Part shown: positions 1-7,825 of the stretch, piece after piece
Position numbering within the stretch: position 1 is the first letter of the stretch
Layout: each line of letters begins with the position of its first letter
From: Actinophytocola sp035634895
GTDB lineage: Bacteria > Actinomycetota > Actinomycetes > Mycobacteriales > Pseudonocardiaceae
NCBI RefSeq assembly: GCF_035634895.1
Contig: NZ_DASQCC010000124.1
Coordinates: 1-64,000, forward strand
Direction: 5' to 3'
Length of the DNA stretch: 64,000 nt
Notes under the pieces: generated by a model
Database searches by the model: none
The model's input: the letters and a program-made list of their open reading frames with translations, nothing else
Told to the model about the DNA's origin: nothing
Program-made: the position numbers and the translations under genes

Positions 1-16
1 GCTCCGCCCGCTCCGC

Positions 17-970
17 TCATGCCAGCTGACGATGCCAGTACCGGACGGCCTGGACGAGCAGGCATGCCGCCAACCCGGCGAGAAGCCCCATGCCGGCAGC
101 CGCGAGCACGTTTCCCCCGACACCCAGGTCGATGCTGAACAGCCCGGCCCGGAACTCGACGTGCGCGCCGCCGAGGGCCGCCATGCCGCCGAAACACAAC
201 GTGGCGACCCACGGCGTGTGCCATTCGGCGAACAACGCGATGAGTACGAGAATCGCGGCACTTATTACGACGAGCGGCCACATGGGTGCGGCGATCGGAC
301 CAAGTCCTCCAGTTTCCACAGTGGGCAGTGGCAGGTTCGGCCCTTCGACCGTCCACGGCGTACCAAGTCCTCTGGTCAGCGCGACACAGAGCAGGTTCGG
401 CGCGGCCAGCACCATCGTGCCGAGAACCCGGGTGCCGCCGAAAATCGAAGCAAGTACTCCGACGATCAAAGCAAGCCCTGCGGCACCCAGCAGCACCGCG
501 ACCACTTTCCGAAGCTTCGGCAGCCACCACATGCCGACCCGGAGCCCCAGCACGACCGCGAGCCACAGCAGCCCGCCGAGCAGCGTCGGCCAGAACCGGA
601 TGTCCAGCTGCCCGGCGGGCAGGAACGGCAGCACGTGCAGGCCGGTCACGAACACCGCCGCGGCGCCGGCGACTCGCTGCCAGGACGTGAGCACGACCGC
701 CAGCAGCACGGCGCCGACCAGTGAGACTCCCAGCGGTAGCAAGGAGACCGACCCGGTGAGCAGGTCCCGGCTGACCCCGGCGGAGCCACCGACGGCGAGC
801 GCCACCGCGGCGGGTGTGGTCGCGGCGCCGAAGCCGGCGAGGGACACCCCCAGTGCCGCCCAGCCGGCCATCCCCAGCCACGCGACCAGACCGGCGGCGG
901 CGCCGACGAGAACCTCCTTGCGTGCCGCCGGTTCGGTCCACGAACCGGCGGCGACGGCCTGGCCGGCCAT
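17..970 (-). CDS. Multi-pass membrane protein, streptophobe-like
   Basis: About 317 residues, almost entirely hydrophobic with roughly nine to ten predicted membrane segments and no catalytic motif that I can recognise. Composition and layout resemble the actinobacterial 'streptophobe' family of unknown function. The start ATG overlaps the stop of the upstream ABC permease gene (ATGA), so it is the third cistron of an exporter operon and probably sits in or works with that transporter. A longer reading frame continues upstream in this frame but only as a shadow of the permease. Residues around 160-178 are encoded by a stretch of the 21-bp repeat family described below. Function unknown. Confidence 0.75.
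   Translation of the reverse strand: MAGQAVAAGSWTEPAARKEVLVGAAAGLVAWLGMAGWAALGVSLAGFGAATTPAAVALAVGGSAGVSRDLLTGSVSLLPLGVSLVGAVLLAVVLTSWQRVAGAAAVFVTGLHVLPFLPAGQLDIRFWPTLLGGLLWLAVVLGLRVGMWWLPKLRKVVAVLLGAAGLALIVGVLASIFGGTRVLGTMVLAAPNLLCVALTRGLGTPWTVEGPNLPLPTVETGGLGPIAAPMWPLVVISAAILVLIALFAEWHTPWVATLCFGGMAALGGAHVEFRAGLFSIDLGVGGNVLAAAGMGLLAGLAACLLVQAVRYWHRQLA
429..480 (-). repeat. Degenerate 21-bp repeat units inside the membrane protein gene
   Basis: Read on the minus strand, units at 470-450 and 449-429 begin TTTGATCG and TTCGATTT and are preceded by GGGCTTGC (480-471 region). They share phase and codon frame (CTT-GCT-TTG, CTT-GCT-TCG) with the clearer repeats at 8462-8524 and 14734-14796. Here the encoded peptide LALIVGVLASIFGG is a plausible membrane helix, so this copy may be coincidental or assimilated. 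Confidence 0.4.
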
Positions 971-1737
971 CACGCGTCCTTCGTGCGCAGCAGCAGGTAG
1001 CCGCCGGCACCCACCGCCGCGACACAGGCGCACAGAAGGCCGAAGCCCGGCCACGGGGCGAGCGCGCCGTCCGTCGGCACGACCGAAAAGATCCGTTCTC
1101 CCGAGGCCGTCGGCCAGTACTTGTTCACCCAGGCCGCCATCCGCTCCGGCAGCGCCTGTGCGACCGCCCGCACGAGCAGCGTGACCGTCACCAGCGTGCC
1201 GATCGCGCCCGCGGTCGACCGCAGCACCGTGCCGAGGCCGAGACCCAGCAGGCCGAGCGCCGCAAGATACAGGCCGCCGCCGATGACCGCGCGGGCCACC
1301 TCGGGCTGGCCGAGCGTCGCGTACGGGACGCCCTGGCCGGCGAACACCGCCTGGCCGAGGAAGAACGACGTGAACCCGATCAGCTGACCGATCAGCACCG
1401 CGACCAGCGTGAACACTCCGGCCTTCGCCGCGAGGAGCCGGCCGCGCCGCGGCACGGCCAGCAGGCTGGGCTGGATCGAGCCGGTCGCGTACTCGGCGGT
1501 GATCACCAGCACGCCGAGCACCCCGATCGCGAGCTGCGCGACCGTGATGGCGGTGAGGCTGGCCGCGGTCGGGTCCCAGGCCGTGCGCTCGGCGGCGGAG
1601 GCGTCGGGGTAGCCGCGCGCCTGTCCCGTCGCGGACAGCGCGCCGACGGACAGCGCGAGCACGACCGTCACCGTCGCCGTGAGCCAGGTCGAGCGCAGGC
1701 TGGCGAACTTGGTCCATTCGGAACGGAGGATGTTCAC
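970..1737 (-). CDS. ABC-2 type transporter permease
   Basis: 255-residue membrane subunit beginning MNILRSEWTKFASLRSTW, the typical amphipathic start of ABC-2 permeases of actinobacterial export systems, followed by about six membrane helices. GTG start at 1735-1737 overlaps the stop of the ATPase gene (GTGA) and its own stop overlaps the next start (ATGA), so ATPase, permease and membrane protein are translationally coupled. It should form the pore of an exporter energised by the 1734-2648 ATPase. The substrate (drug, lipid or peptide) cannot be read from sequence. Confidence 0.9.
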   Translation of the reverse strand: MNILRSEWTKFASLRSTWLTATVTVVLALSVGALSATGQARGYPDASAAERTAWDPTAASLTAITVAQLAIGVLGVLVITAEYATGSIQPSLLAVPRRGRLLAAKAGVFTLVAVLIGQLIGFTSFFLGQAVFAGQGVPYATLGQPEVARAVIGGGLYLAALGLLGLGLGTVLRSTAGAIGTLVTVTLLVRAVAQALPERMAAWVNKYWPTASGERIFSVVPTDGALAPWPGFGLLCACVAAVGAGGYLLLRTKDA

Positions 1738-2648
1738 GCGCTCACCCCGAACTCGACCGCGTCGGCGGTTAGTGTCATGAACACGTCCTCGAGCGAGTCC
1801 CGTCGCGGCGTCAGCTCCGCGAGCGCGATCCCGTCCGCGGCGGCGAGCTTGCCGATCTCGGTGGCCGTCAGCCCTTGAACCAGCAGCGCGTCGCCGTCCG
1901 TGCCGAGATGCGCACCCGACCGGCGCAGCAACCGCGCGAGTCCGTCCTGCTCGCCGGCGCGGACCAGCACGTTCTCGGTCCCGTGCCGGTGGAGGAACTC
2001 GTCGACGGTCGAGTCGGCCAGCAGCCGGCCCCGCCCGATGACCAGCAGGTGCTGGGCGGTGAGCGCCATCTCGCCCATCAGGTGGCTCGACACCAGCACG
2101 GTCCGGCCCTCCGCGGCGAGACCGCGCATGAGCGTCCGGATCCAGCGAATGCCCTCCGGGTCCAGGCCGTTGACGGGCTCGTCGAACATCACCACCGGCG
2201 GGTCCCCGAGCAGCGCGGCCGCGATGCCAAGCCGCTGGCTCATGCCCAGCGAGAACGTCCCCGCACGCCGGCCCGCGATGCTCTCCAGCCCGACGAGCCC
2301 GAGCACCTCGTCGACCCGTGTTCGCGCGATGCCGGCCGCCTGTGCCAGTGCGAGCAGGTGGTTGGCGGCGCTGCGGCCGGGGTGCACGGCCCGTGCGTCG
2401 AGCAGCGCGCCGACCGTGTGCAGCGGCCGCGCCAGGTCCGCGTAGCGCTGCCCGGCGACCGTGACGGTTCCCGCGGTGGGCGCGTCGAGTCCCAGGACGA
2501 GCCGCATTGTCGTGGACTTGCCGGCGCCGTTCGGCCCGAGGAAGCCGGTGACCCTACCCGGCTGGACGGTGAACGTGAGCACGTCGACGGCGAGCGTGTC
2601 GCCGTAGCGTTTGGTGAGGCCGACCGCCTCGATGATCGTGTCGCTCAT
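1734..2648 (-). CDS. ABC transporter ATP-binding protein (ABC-2 exporter)
   Basis: 304-residue cytoplasmic ATPase. Walker A GPNGAGKST lies at residues 38-46, Walker B with catalytic Glu is VVMFDEPVNGLDPEG, and the signature is the variant SLGMSQRLG typical of DrrA/BcrA-like exporter subunits rather than LSGGQ. A C-terminal extension after the nucleotide-binding domain (about residues 215-304) is also typical of this group. First gene of the operon; ATG start at 2646-2648, with only 93 bp to the next minus-strand gene (histidine phosphatase), so promoter lies there or further upstream. Confidence 0.93.
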   Translation of the reverse strand: MSDTIIEAVGLTKRYGDTLAVDVLTFTVQPGRVTGFLGPNGAGKSTTMRLVLGLDAPTAGTVTVAGQRYADLARPLHTVGALLDARAVHPGRSAANHLLALAQAAGIARTRVDEVLGLVGLESIAGRRAGTFSLGMSQRLGIAAALLGDPPVVMFDEPVNGLDPEGIRWIRTLMRGLAAEGRTVLVSSHLMGEMALTAQHLLVIGRGRLLADSTVDEFLHRHGTENVLVRAGEQDGLARLLRRSGAHLGTDGDALLVQGLTATEIGKLAAADGIALAELTPRRDSLEDVFMTLTADAVEFGVSA

Positions 2649-2741
2649 GGCGCAAGGCTGTCGGCGCGAGGTGACGGGTTGCTGGGAACGGACGGGCCGT
2701 CCTCGCGAAACGCCGGGGCGTTCCCAGGAAACTCCCAGGAA

Positions 2742-3356
2742 TCACCAGGTGGCGCCGAGAGCCAGCACGGGTGGTGCGCCGTCCGGGAACCTCAGTTCGA
2801 AAACCGCGCCGTTGTCGACGACGAGGCCTCTCGAGAAGTTCTGGAAGCCCCGCATGTCCAGAGGGTCGGCGTCGGTCAGGAGCACCCACGCCACGGCATG
2901 CATGAAGATCCCGTGCGTGAAGACCGCCACCGGCCCCGTCGGTTGCTTTGTGAGACGGTCGATGCAGTCGTTGATCCGGCCGATCAGGCCGGCGAACGAC
3001 TCCGCGCCGCCGACCGCGAGATGCGGGTCGGCGCGGTTCCAGTATTCGACGACGTACGGCCAGCGTTCTTCGCTGGTGGTGAGCCGATCGTGGAGGTCGC
3101 CGAGATAGGTGAACTCCTGGACCGGCCACTCCTCGCGGCGCACGTCCGGGAACCGGGCCACGGTGGGCTCGGCGGTCTGGACCGCACGCAGGTAGGGCGA
3201 GGTGACGATCAGCGCGGGCTGCTCCGGCAGCGCGGCGGCGACGCGTTCGGCCTGCTCCCGACCACGTGCGGTGAGCGGGCTCGCGCCGGGGACTGTGGAC
3301 GGCGTGCCCGCGTTGGACTCACTCTCGCCATGCCTGATCAACCATGCTCGTAGCAT
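2742..3356 (-). CDS. Histidine phosphatase (phosphoglycerate mutase-like)
   Basis: 204 residues. The N-terminal LIRHGES motif carries the phosphate-accepting His, and the later FTHGIF motif supplies the second active-site His; the middle has the Glu-containing segment expected for the family. ATG at 3354-3356 is chosen because the RHGE motif must lie near the N terminus; upstream codons in frame belong to the divergent gene region. It is a cytoplasmic phosphatase of unknown substrate. It is divergent from the small ABM-like gene with about 55 bp between starts. Confidence 0.88.
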   Translation of the reverse strand: MLRAWLIRHGESESNAGTPSTVPGASPLTARGREQAERVAAALPEQPALIVTSPYLRAVQTAEPTVARFPDVRREEWPVQEFTYLGDLHDRLTTSEERWPYVVEYWNRADPHLAVGGAESFAGLIGRINDCIDRLTKQPTGPVAVFTHGIFMHAVAWVLLTDADPLDMRGFQNFSRGLVVDNGAVFELRFPDGAPPVLALGATW

Positions 3357-3411
3357 GATCGAGCAGCCTAACGGTGAGCGAGCGTCGATGGTTCGGGTTA
3401 GGTTTTCGCGC

Positions 3412-3735
3412 ATGGTGATCGAACTTGCCCGCTTCACGATCCACGAGGGCGCGGAGGACAAGCTGCTGGCAGAGCGCCCGGCGATGATCGAGGCGTTGCG
3501 GCGGCGGTTTCCCGCCTGCCTGGCCGCCTTCCTGACCAAGGAGGGCGAGGATGCCTGGCTGGACGCGATCCTGTGGCGCAGCCGCGCCGAGGCGGAGGAG
3601 GCCGCGCGACTGATCGACACCGTGCCGGAGTGCCACGAGTGGTTCCGCCACATCGCGGAGTCCCGCGGCCTGCGTCACGTGGAGGTCAAGAACGCCTGGG
3701 CGTCTGAGGTGCTGCTCGCCGCGATCGCCGGCTAG
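3412..3735 (+). CDS. Small ABM/dimeric alpha-beta barrel protein
   Basis: 107 residues (MVIELARFTIHEGAEDKLL...), with the size and pattern of a single ferredoxin-like ABM domain: an initial strand, a helix containing RPAMIEALRRRFPACLAAF, then WLDAILWRSRAEAEEAARLI and a final strand. Such domains act as dimeric monooxygenases or small-molecule binders; no cofactor motif allows a specific assignment. Start is set at ATG 3412; an in-frame ATG at 3388 is possible. Divergent from the histidine phosphatase. Confidence 0.7.
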   Translation: MVIELARFTIHEGAEDKLLAERPAMIEALRRRFPACLAAFLTKEGEDAWLDAILWRSRAEAEEAARLIDTVPECHEWFRHIAESRGLRHVEVKNAWASEVLLAAIAG

Positions 3736-3852
3736 GTCCTGGGATCGTCGTGCGAACGTCCACGCTCGACAACCGTTTCCTCAGGGGACCGTGACGAGGC
3801 CAACCACGGTCCACCTCGCCACCCGTGCCAACGGCCGGGACGCAACCCGCAC

Positions 3853-5505
3853 TCAGGAATTCCGGGGAGGCGGACTGGTCACCACGCCGTTCACCACCTC
3901 CAGGTGACGGTTGGTGTGCACGGCCTCGAGCATGCGACGGTCGTGTGTCACCAGCAGGAGCGTTCCGGGGTAGTTCGCCAGGGCCGACTCCAGCTGCTCG
4001 ATGGCCGGCAGGTCGAGATGGTTCGTCGGCTCGTCCAGCACCAGCAGGTTCACCCCGCGCGCCTGGAGCAGCGCCAGGGCCGCCCGCGTGCGCTCGCCGG
4101 GGGAGAGGCTGCCAGCGGGGCGCCGCACATGTGCCGCCGTGAGTCCGAACTTCGCAAGCAGTGTGCGTAGATCCGTAGGCGCCGTCTCGGGCAGTTGCTC
4201 CTCGAACGCGGCGAGCAGCGTCTCCTGTCCGGTGAACAAGGCGCGGGCCTGGTCAACCTCGCCGACCCGCACGCTCGGCCCGAGCGACGAGGTCCCCTCC
4301 ACCAGCTCGGCGCGCCCCAGCAGCGCGGCGAGCAGCGTCGACTTGCCAGCGCCGTTCGCGCCGGTGATGGCGACCTTGTCCGCCCAGTCGATCTGCAGGT
4401 CGACCGGACCGAGCGTGAACGACCCGCGCCGCACCACCGCCCCCCGCAGCACCGCGACGACCGCGCCGGCCCTGGGCGCCGCGGCGATCTCCATCCGCAG
4501 CTCCCATTCCTTGCGCGGCTCCTCGACGACGTCCAGCCGCTCGATCATCCGGTCCGTCTGCCGGGCCTTCGATGCCTGCTTCTCGGTCGCCTCCACGCGC
4601 TTGTTCCGGCCTATCTTGTCGTTGTCGGTCGACTTGCGCCGGGCGTTGCGGACACCCTTGTCCATCCACGCTCGTTGCGTCCGTGCCCGCAGCTCCAGCG
4701 AGGCCTTCGTGTCCGCGAAGTCCTCGTACCGCTCCCGCGCGTGCCGGCGCGCCACCTCCCGCTCCGCGAGGTAGGACTCGTAGCCGCCGCCGTAGGTGTT
4801 CACCTGCTGCTGCGGCAGGTCCAGTTCCACCACGCCGGTGACCGTGCGGCTCAGGAACTCGCGGTCGTGGCTCACCAGCACGGTGCCCGCCCGCAGTCCG
4901 GTCACGAATGCCTCCAGCCGCGCGAGCCCGTCGAGGTCCAGGTCGTTGGTCGGCTCGTCGAGCAGGAAGATGTCGTACCGGGACAGCAACAGCGACGCCA
5001 TGCCGGCGCGCGCGGCCTGCCCGCCGGACAGTGCGGTCATGTGCGTGTCGAGGTCGACGGTCAGCCCGAGGTCCGCGACCACCTCGTCCATGCGTTCGTC
5101 CAGGTCGGCGCCGCCGAGCGCGAGCCAACGTTCGAGCGTCACCGCGTAGTCCTCGTCGGCGCCCGGTCTGCCTTCGCTGAGCGCGGTGGTTGCGTCGTCC
5201 ATCGAAGTCTGTGCCGTGGTGACGCCGGTGCGGCGGCCGAGAAAAGCGCGAACGGTCTCACCCGGCCGACGATCGGGCTCCTGCGGGAGATAGCCGACGT
5301 TCGCCGTCGGCGGGTTGAGCCGCACGCTGCCGTCGTCCGGCGCGGCGACGCCGCCCAGGATCCTCAGCAGCGTCGACTTGCCGGCCCCGTTGACCCCGAC
5401 CAGACCCACCACGTCGCCGGGTGCCACCACGAGATCCAGACCGGAGAACAGCACCCGCTCACCGAACCCGGCGGCCAACCCCTTGGCGACCAATGTTGCG
5501 CTCAC
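3853..5505 (-). CDS. ABC-F family ATP-binding protein
   Basis: 550 residues with two ABC domains and no membrane segment, the ABC-F layout. Domain 1 has GVNGAGKST, LSGGQ and LLDEPTNDLDLDG; domain 2 has GANGAGKST, LSPGE and VLDEPTNHLDLP. Between them is a highly basic, helical linker (about residues 240-330: ARRKSTDNDKIGRNKR) as in proteins that enter the ribosomal E site. Family members rescue stalled ribosomes or protect them from antibiotics; which applies here is unknown. GTG start at 5503-5505. Only 27 bp separate the start from a strong hairpin, which may control it. Confidence 0.9.
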   Translation of the reverse strand: MSATLVAKGLAAGFGERVLFSGLDLVVAPGDVVGLVGVNGAGKSTLLRILGGVAAPDDGSVRLNPPTANVGYLPQEPDRRPGETVRAFLGRRTGVTTAQTSMDDATTALSEGRPGADEDYAVTLERWLALGGADLDERMDEVVADLGLTVDLDTHMTALSGGQAARAGMASLLLSRYDIFLLDEPTNDLDLDGLARLEAFVTGLRAGTVLVSHDREFLSRTVTGVVELDLPQQQVNTYGGGYESYLAEREVARRHARERYEDFADTKASLELRARTQRAWMDKGVRNARRKSTDNDKIGRNKRVEATEKQASKARQTDRMIERLDVVEEPRKEWELRMEIAAAPRAGAVVAVLRGAVVRRGSFTLGPVDLQIDWADKVAITGANGAGKSTLLAALLGRAELVEGTSSLGPSVRVGEVDQARALFTGQETLLAAFEEQLPETAPTDLRTLLAKFGLTAAHVRRPAGSLSPGERTRAALALLQARGVNLLVLDEPTNHLDLPAIEQLESALANYPGTLLLVTHDRRMLEAVHTNRHLEVVNGVVTSPPPRNS

Positions 5506-5531
5506 TGTTCCGGAGCGTAGACATGACGAAA

Positions 5532-5574
5532 CCCCGTGGTGCTGCCAGGTCGGGGGTCCGCCAGCACCACGGGG
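5532..5574 (-). terminator. 13-bp stem hairpin: ROK terminator or ABC-F attenuator
   Basis: CCCCGTGGTGCTG (5532-5544) is perfectly complementary to CAGCACCACGGGG (5562-5574) with a 17-nt loop; on the minus strand it is followed by TTTCG. It lies 75 bp after the ROK stop codon and 27 bp before the ABC-F start, so it either ends ROK transcription or regulates read-through into the ABC-F gene. Confidence 0.75.
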
Positions 5575-5583
5575 TCAACTGTC

Positions 5584-5618
5584 TCATCGCCGGTGCCCAC
5601 GCATGCGTTACCGGCGAT
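5584..5618 (-). other. Possible leader peptide (MRGHRR) within an upstream hairpin
   Basis: On the minus strand an ATG at 5604 opens a six-codon frame MRGHRR ending TGA at 5586-5584. It is flanked by a 9-bp stem, ATCGCCGGT (5586-5594) with ACCGGCGAT (5610-5618). The frame ends 10 nt before the 5574 hairpin. The arrangement resembles translation-controlled attenuators of ABC-F resistance genes, but no Shine-Dalgarno is obvious and the peptide may be chance. Confidence 0.3.
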
Positions 5619-5648
5619 CCCGGCCGCCGATGTGGCGTGTGCCACTCG

Positions 5649-6812
5649 TCAGCCGTTCTCGATCGTCTCGTTGACGCGCTGGGGATCCAGCAGGTGTTCG
5701 ACCATGAGCCGAGCCCCGCCGTGGATGCCCGCGCGGTGCCCCGCCCGACTGGTACGGACCTGCAGGTTCTCCGTCGCCATGGGCAGGCTGCGTTCGAACA
5801 CCGCGGCCCGAACGCTGGCGACGAACGGCTCCGTGCGACTCAGCAGGCCGCCGATCACCAGCGCGTCCGGGTTGAAGAAGTTGACCACCGTCGCGAGCAG
5901 CTCGCCCGTCGCCCGGCCCGCGTCCCGCAGCATGCGGGTGGCGATGGGGTCGGCGTCCGCGGCCAGCGCGACCACGTCGTTGGGAGTCCGTACCCGTGCA
6001 CCGACCGTCTGGAGGTCACGGACGAGCGCGGCGCCGCTCGCCACCGTGTCCAGGCAGCCGCTGCGCCCACAGGAGCACGGAGTGTGCTCGTGGCCGGGCA
6101 CCGGCAGGTGGCTGATGTCGCCCGCCGCGCCGACCGAGCCGCGGTGCAGCCGGCCTGACGCGATCACCCCGCAGCCGATGCCGCTGCCTGCCTTCAGGTA
6201 CACCATGTGCTCGACGGGTGCGACGGCATGTTCGCCGAGCCCAGCGAGGTTCGCGTCGTTGTCGACGAGCACCGGCACCCTGGCCCCCCGGCCGAACATC
6301 TGGACCCGCACGTTCACCCCGTGCCAGCCGGGCATCCGCGACGGCGACACCACGCGACCGGTTCCGGCGTCCACCGGACCGGGAACGCCGATGGTGATGC
6401 CCCGCAGCCGCTTGGGTTCGATCTTCTGGTTCTCGATCGTCTCGGTGACCCACCCGAGCACGGCGTCGGGGCCTTCCTCGATCCGCACGGGCGTGTGCTC
6501 GTGCTCCTCGATCAACCTGAAGTTCATGTCGTACTGGCCCATGGCGGCGTGATGGCTGCCAAGGTCCACCGCGATGACTTCGCCGTAGTCAGGTCGCAGC
6601 ACGATGCGCCGGGGACGGCGGCCACCCTGCGGCAGCCCGTCGTCCAGCTCCTGCACGTAGCCGTGGTCGATCAGGGCCTGGACGCGCAATCCCGCGGTCG
6701 ACGCGGACACGCCGAGGAGCTTCGCGAGCTTGGCGCGCGACGACACCGCTCCCGCCCGGATGAGCTGCAGGACGGCGCCGGGGGAGTCGGGAGCGACGCG
6801 GGGACTGGTCAT
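5649..6812 (-). CDS. ROK family transcriptional regulator
   Basis: 387 residues. The N-terminal winged helix-turn-helix spans about residues 12-60 (SSRAKLAKLLGVSASTAGLRV); the rest is the ROK sugar-kinase fold with VDNDANLAGLGE and the zinc-binding cluster PCSCGRSGCLD. The usual kinase motif is not clearly functional, consistent with a repressor that senses a ligand. It is divergent from a polar amino-acid importer with an asparaginase, across a 92-bp region full of TTCGA-type repeats, so it probably controls that operon and itself. Whether the ligand is a sugar, as usual for ROK proteins, is unclear given the amino-acid context. Confidence 0.9.
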   Translation of the reverse strand: MTSPRVAPDSPGAVLQLIRAGAVSSRAKLAKLLGVSASTAGLRVQALIDHGYVQELDDGLPQGGRRPRRIVLRPDYGEVIAVDLGSHHAAMGQYDMNFRLIEEHEHTPVRIEEGPDAVLGWVTETIENQKIEPKRLRGITIGVPGPVDAGTGRVVSPSRMPGWHGVNVRVQMFGRGARVPVLVDNDANLAGLGEHAVAPVEHMVYLKAGSGIGCGVIASGRLHRGSVGAAGDISHLPVPGHEHTPCSCGRSGCLDTVASGAALVRDLQTVGARVRTPNDVVALAADADPIATRMLRDAGRATGELLATVVNFFNPDALVIGGLLSRTEPFVASVRAAVFERSLPMATENLQVRTSRAGHRAGIHGGARLMVEHLLDPQRVNETIENG

Positions 6813-6842
6813 ACGAAACTCATACCTTACTTCGATTCTCGC

Positions 6843-6872
6843 TTGACTTACTTCGATTTTCGCACATATGGT
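6843..6872 (+). promoter_or_regulatory. Predicted sigma70-type promoter of the importer operon
   Basis: TTGACT at 6843-6848 and TATGGT at 6867-6872 are separated by 18 bp. GGAGG (6893-6897) follows 7 bp before the ATG at 6905. Both hexamers sit within the 21-bp repeat array, so a protein bound to the repeats would block polymerase. Confidence 0.5.
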
Positions 6873-6885
6873 TTCGACAATCGAA
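6873..6885. promoter_or_regulatory. TTCGA-CAA-TCGAA inverted repeat (candidate ROK operator)
   Basis: Five-bp arms around a 3-bp centre, directly after the -10 hexamer. ROK regulators often bind palindromic AT-richer boxes in the divergent promoter. Assignment to the adjacent ROK protein is inference. Confidence 0.45.
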
Positions 6886-6904
6886 CCAAGTCGGAGGAAA
6901 ATCG

Positions 6905-7825
6905 ATGAAGGGTCGTGTGCTGTTAGTTACCGCCGGCACCCTCGCCGTCGTGCTCGCGGGGTGCGGAAGCGGAGGTGAGTCGGCCGTGCCACCGGCGGGC
7001 GGCGCCACGACCAGCCCGGATCTGTTCAAGGACGCGCCGGTGGCCGAGGCCGCCGCGATCCTGCCTGGCTCGACCATGGAGCGGATCAAGCAACGTGGCA
7101 AGCTGATCGTGGCGGAGGCGCTCGACGCGCCGTTGCTGTCCCAGCAGAACCCGAGCAACCCCGATGAAGTGACCGGTTTCGACGCCGACCTGGCGAAGCT
7201 GCTGGCGGTGTACATCTTGGGGAAGCCGGAAGTCGAGATCGTACCGCCGGCCACGGAGACCCGTGAGGCGCTCCTCGCGAACGGCACGGTCGACGTCGTC
7301 TTCAACACCTACACGATCACCGAGGAACGGGCCACACAGGTCGCGTTCGCGGGCCCGTACTTCGAGTCTGGCCTGGCCGTGGCCGTGAAATCCGGTAACA
7401 CCGGCATCAAGGGCGTCGACGACCTCGGCGGCAGAAAAGTGATCGTCGGGGCCAACACGCCGGCCGTCACCGAGGTACCAAAAGTTCAGCCAACCGCGCA
7501 GATCATCACGTTCGGTACCGATCCGCAGGCGGTCACCGCGCTGCTGCAGGGCCGCGGCGACGCGTACGTCCAGGACCTCACCATCCTTGCTAGTGACGCC
7601 AAGGCGAATCCGCAACTTTCCGTGGTCGGCAACCCGTTCACGAAGGAGCCGTACGGCATCGGCCTCAAGCACGGCGACGACGACTTCAAGAAATTCGTCA
7701 ACGACTGGCTGAAGAAGGTCCAGGACGGCGGTCAGTGGGCGCAGGCCTGGAAGAGTTCGCTCGGTACGGTCGTCGACTCGGCGCCGCCGACCCCACCCGC
7801 CATCGGATCCGTGCCCGGCTCCTGA
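6905..7825 (+). CDS. Amino-acid ABC transporter substrate-binding lipoprotein
   Basis: 306 residues. The signal peptide ends in the lipobox LAGCG, so the protein is membrane-anchored outside the cell. The mature region is a family-3 periplasmic binding fold (RGKLIVAEALDAPLL, TGFDADLAKLLAVY, VDVVFNTYTITEERATQVAFAGPYF), the pattern of glutamate/aspartate/polar amino-acid binders. The TGA stop overlaps the ATG of the first permease (TGATG). Together with the downstream asparaginase, asparagine, aspartate or a related amide is the likely cargo (inference). The start follows GGAGG by 7 bp. Confidence 0.9.
   Translation: MKGRVLLVTAGTLAVVLAGCGSGGESAVPPAGGATTSPDLFKDAPVAEAAAILPGSTMERIKQRGKLIVAEALDAPLLSQQNPSNPDEVTGFDADLAKLLAVYILGKPEVEIVPPATETREALLANGTVDVVFNTYTITEERATQVAFAGPYFESGLAVAVKSGNTGIKGVDDLGGRKVIVGANTPAVTEVPKVQPTAQIITFGTDPQAVTALLQGRGDAYVQDLTILASDAKANPQLSVVGNPFTKEPYGIGLKHGDDDFKKFVNDWLKKVQDGGQWAQAWKSSLGTVVDSAPPTPPAIGSVPGS

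Larger units (their letters stand above)
6831..6893. repeat. Three phased 21-bp repeats over the ROK/transporter promoter
   Basis: TTCGA recurs at 6831, 6852 and 6873, exactly 21 bp apart; the first two units are preceded by CTTAC and share CTTACTTCGATT-C/T-TCGC. The spacing places each unit on the same face of the helix. The unit is related to the in-frame coding repeats at 8462-8524 and 14734-14796, so this may be an inserted repeat array, an operator array, or both. Confidence 0.65.

Noticed and set aside
17..1717. 566-codon frame joining a membrane protein to upstream sequence
   Set aside because: The upstream half is an out-of-frame reading of the ABC-2 permease; the true start overlaps its stop (ATGA) at 970.
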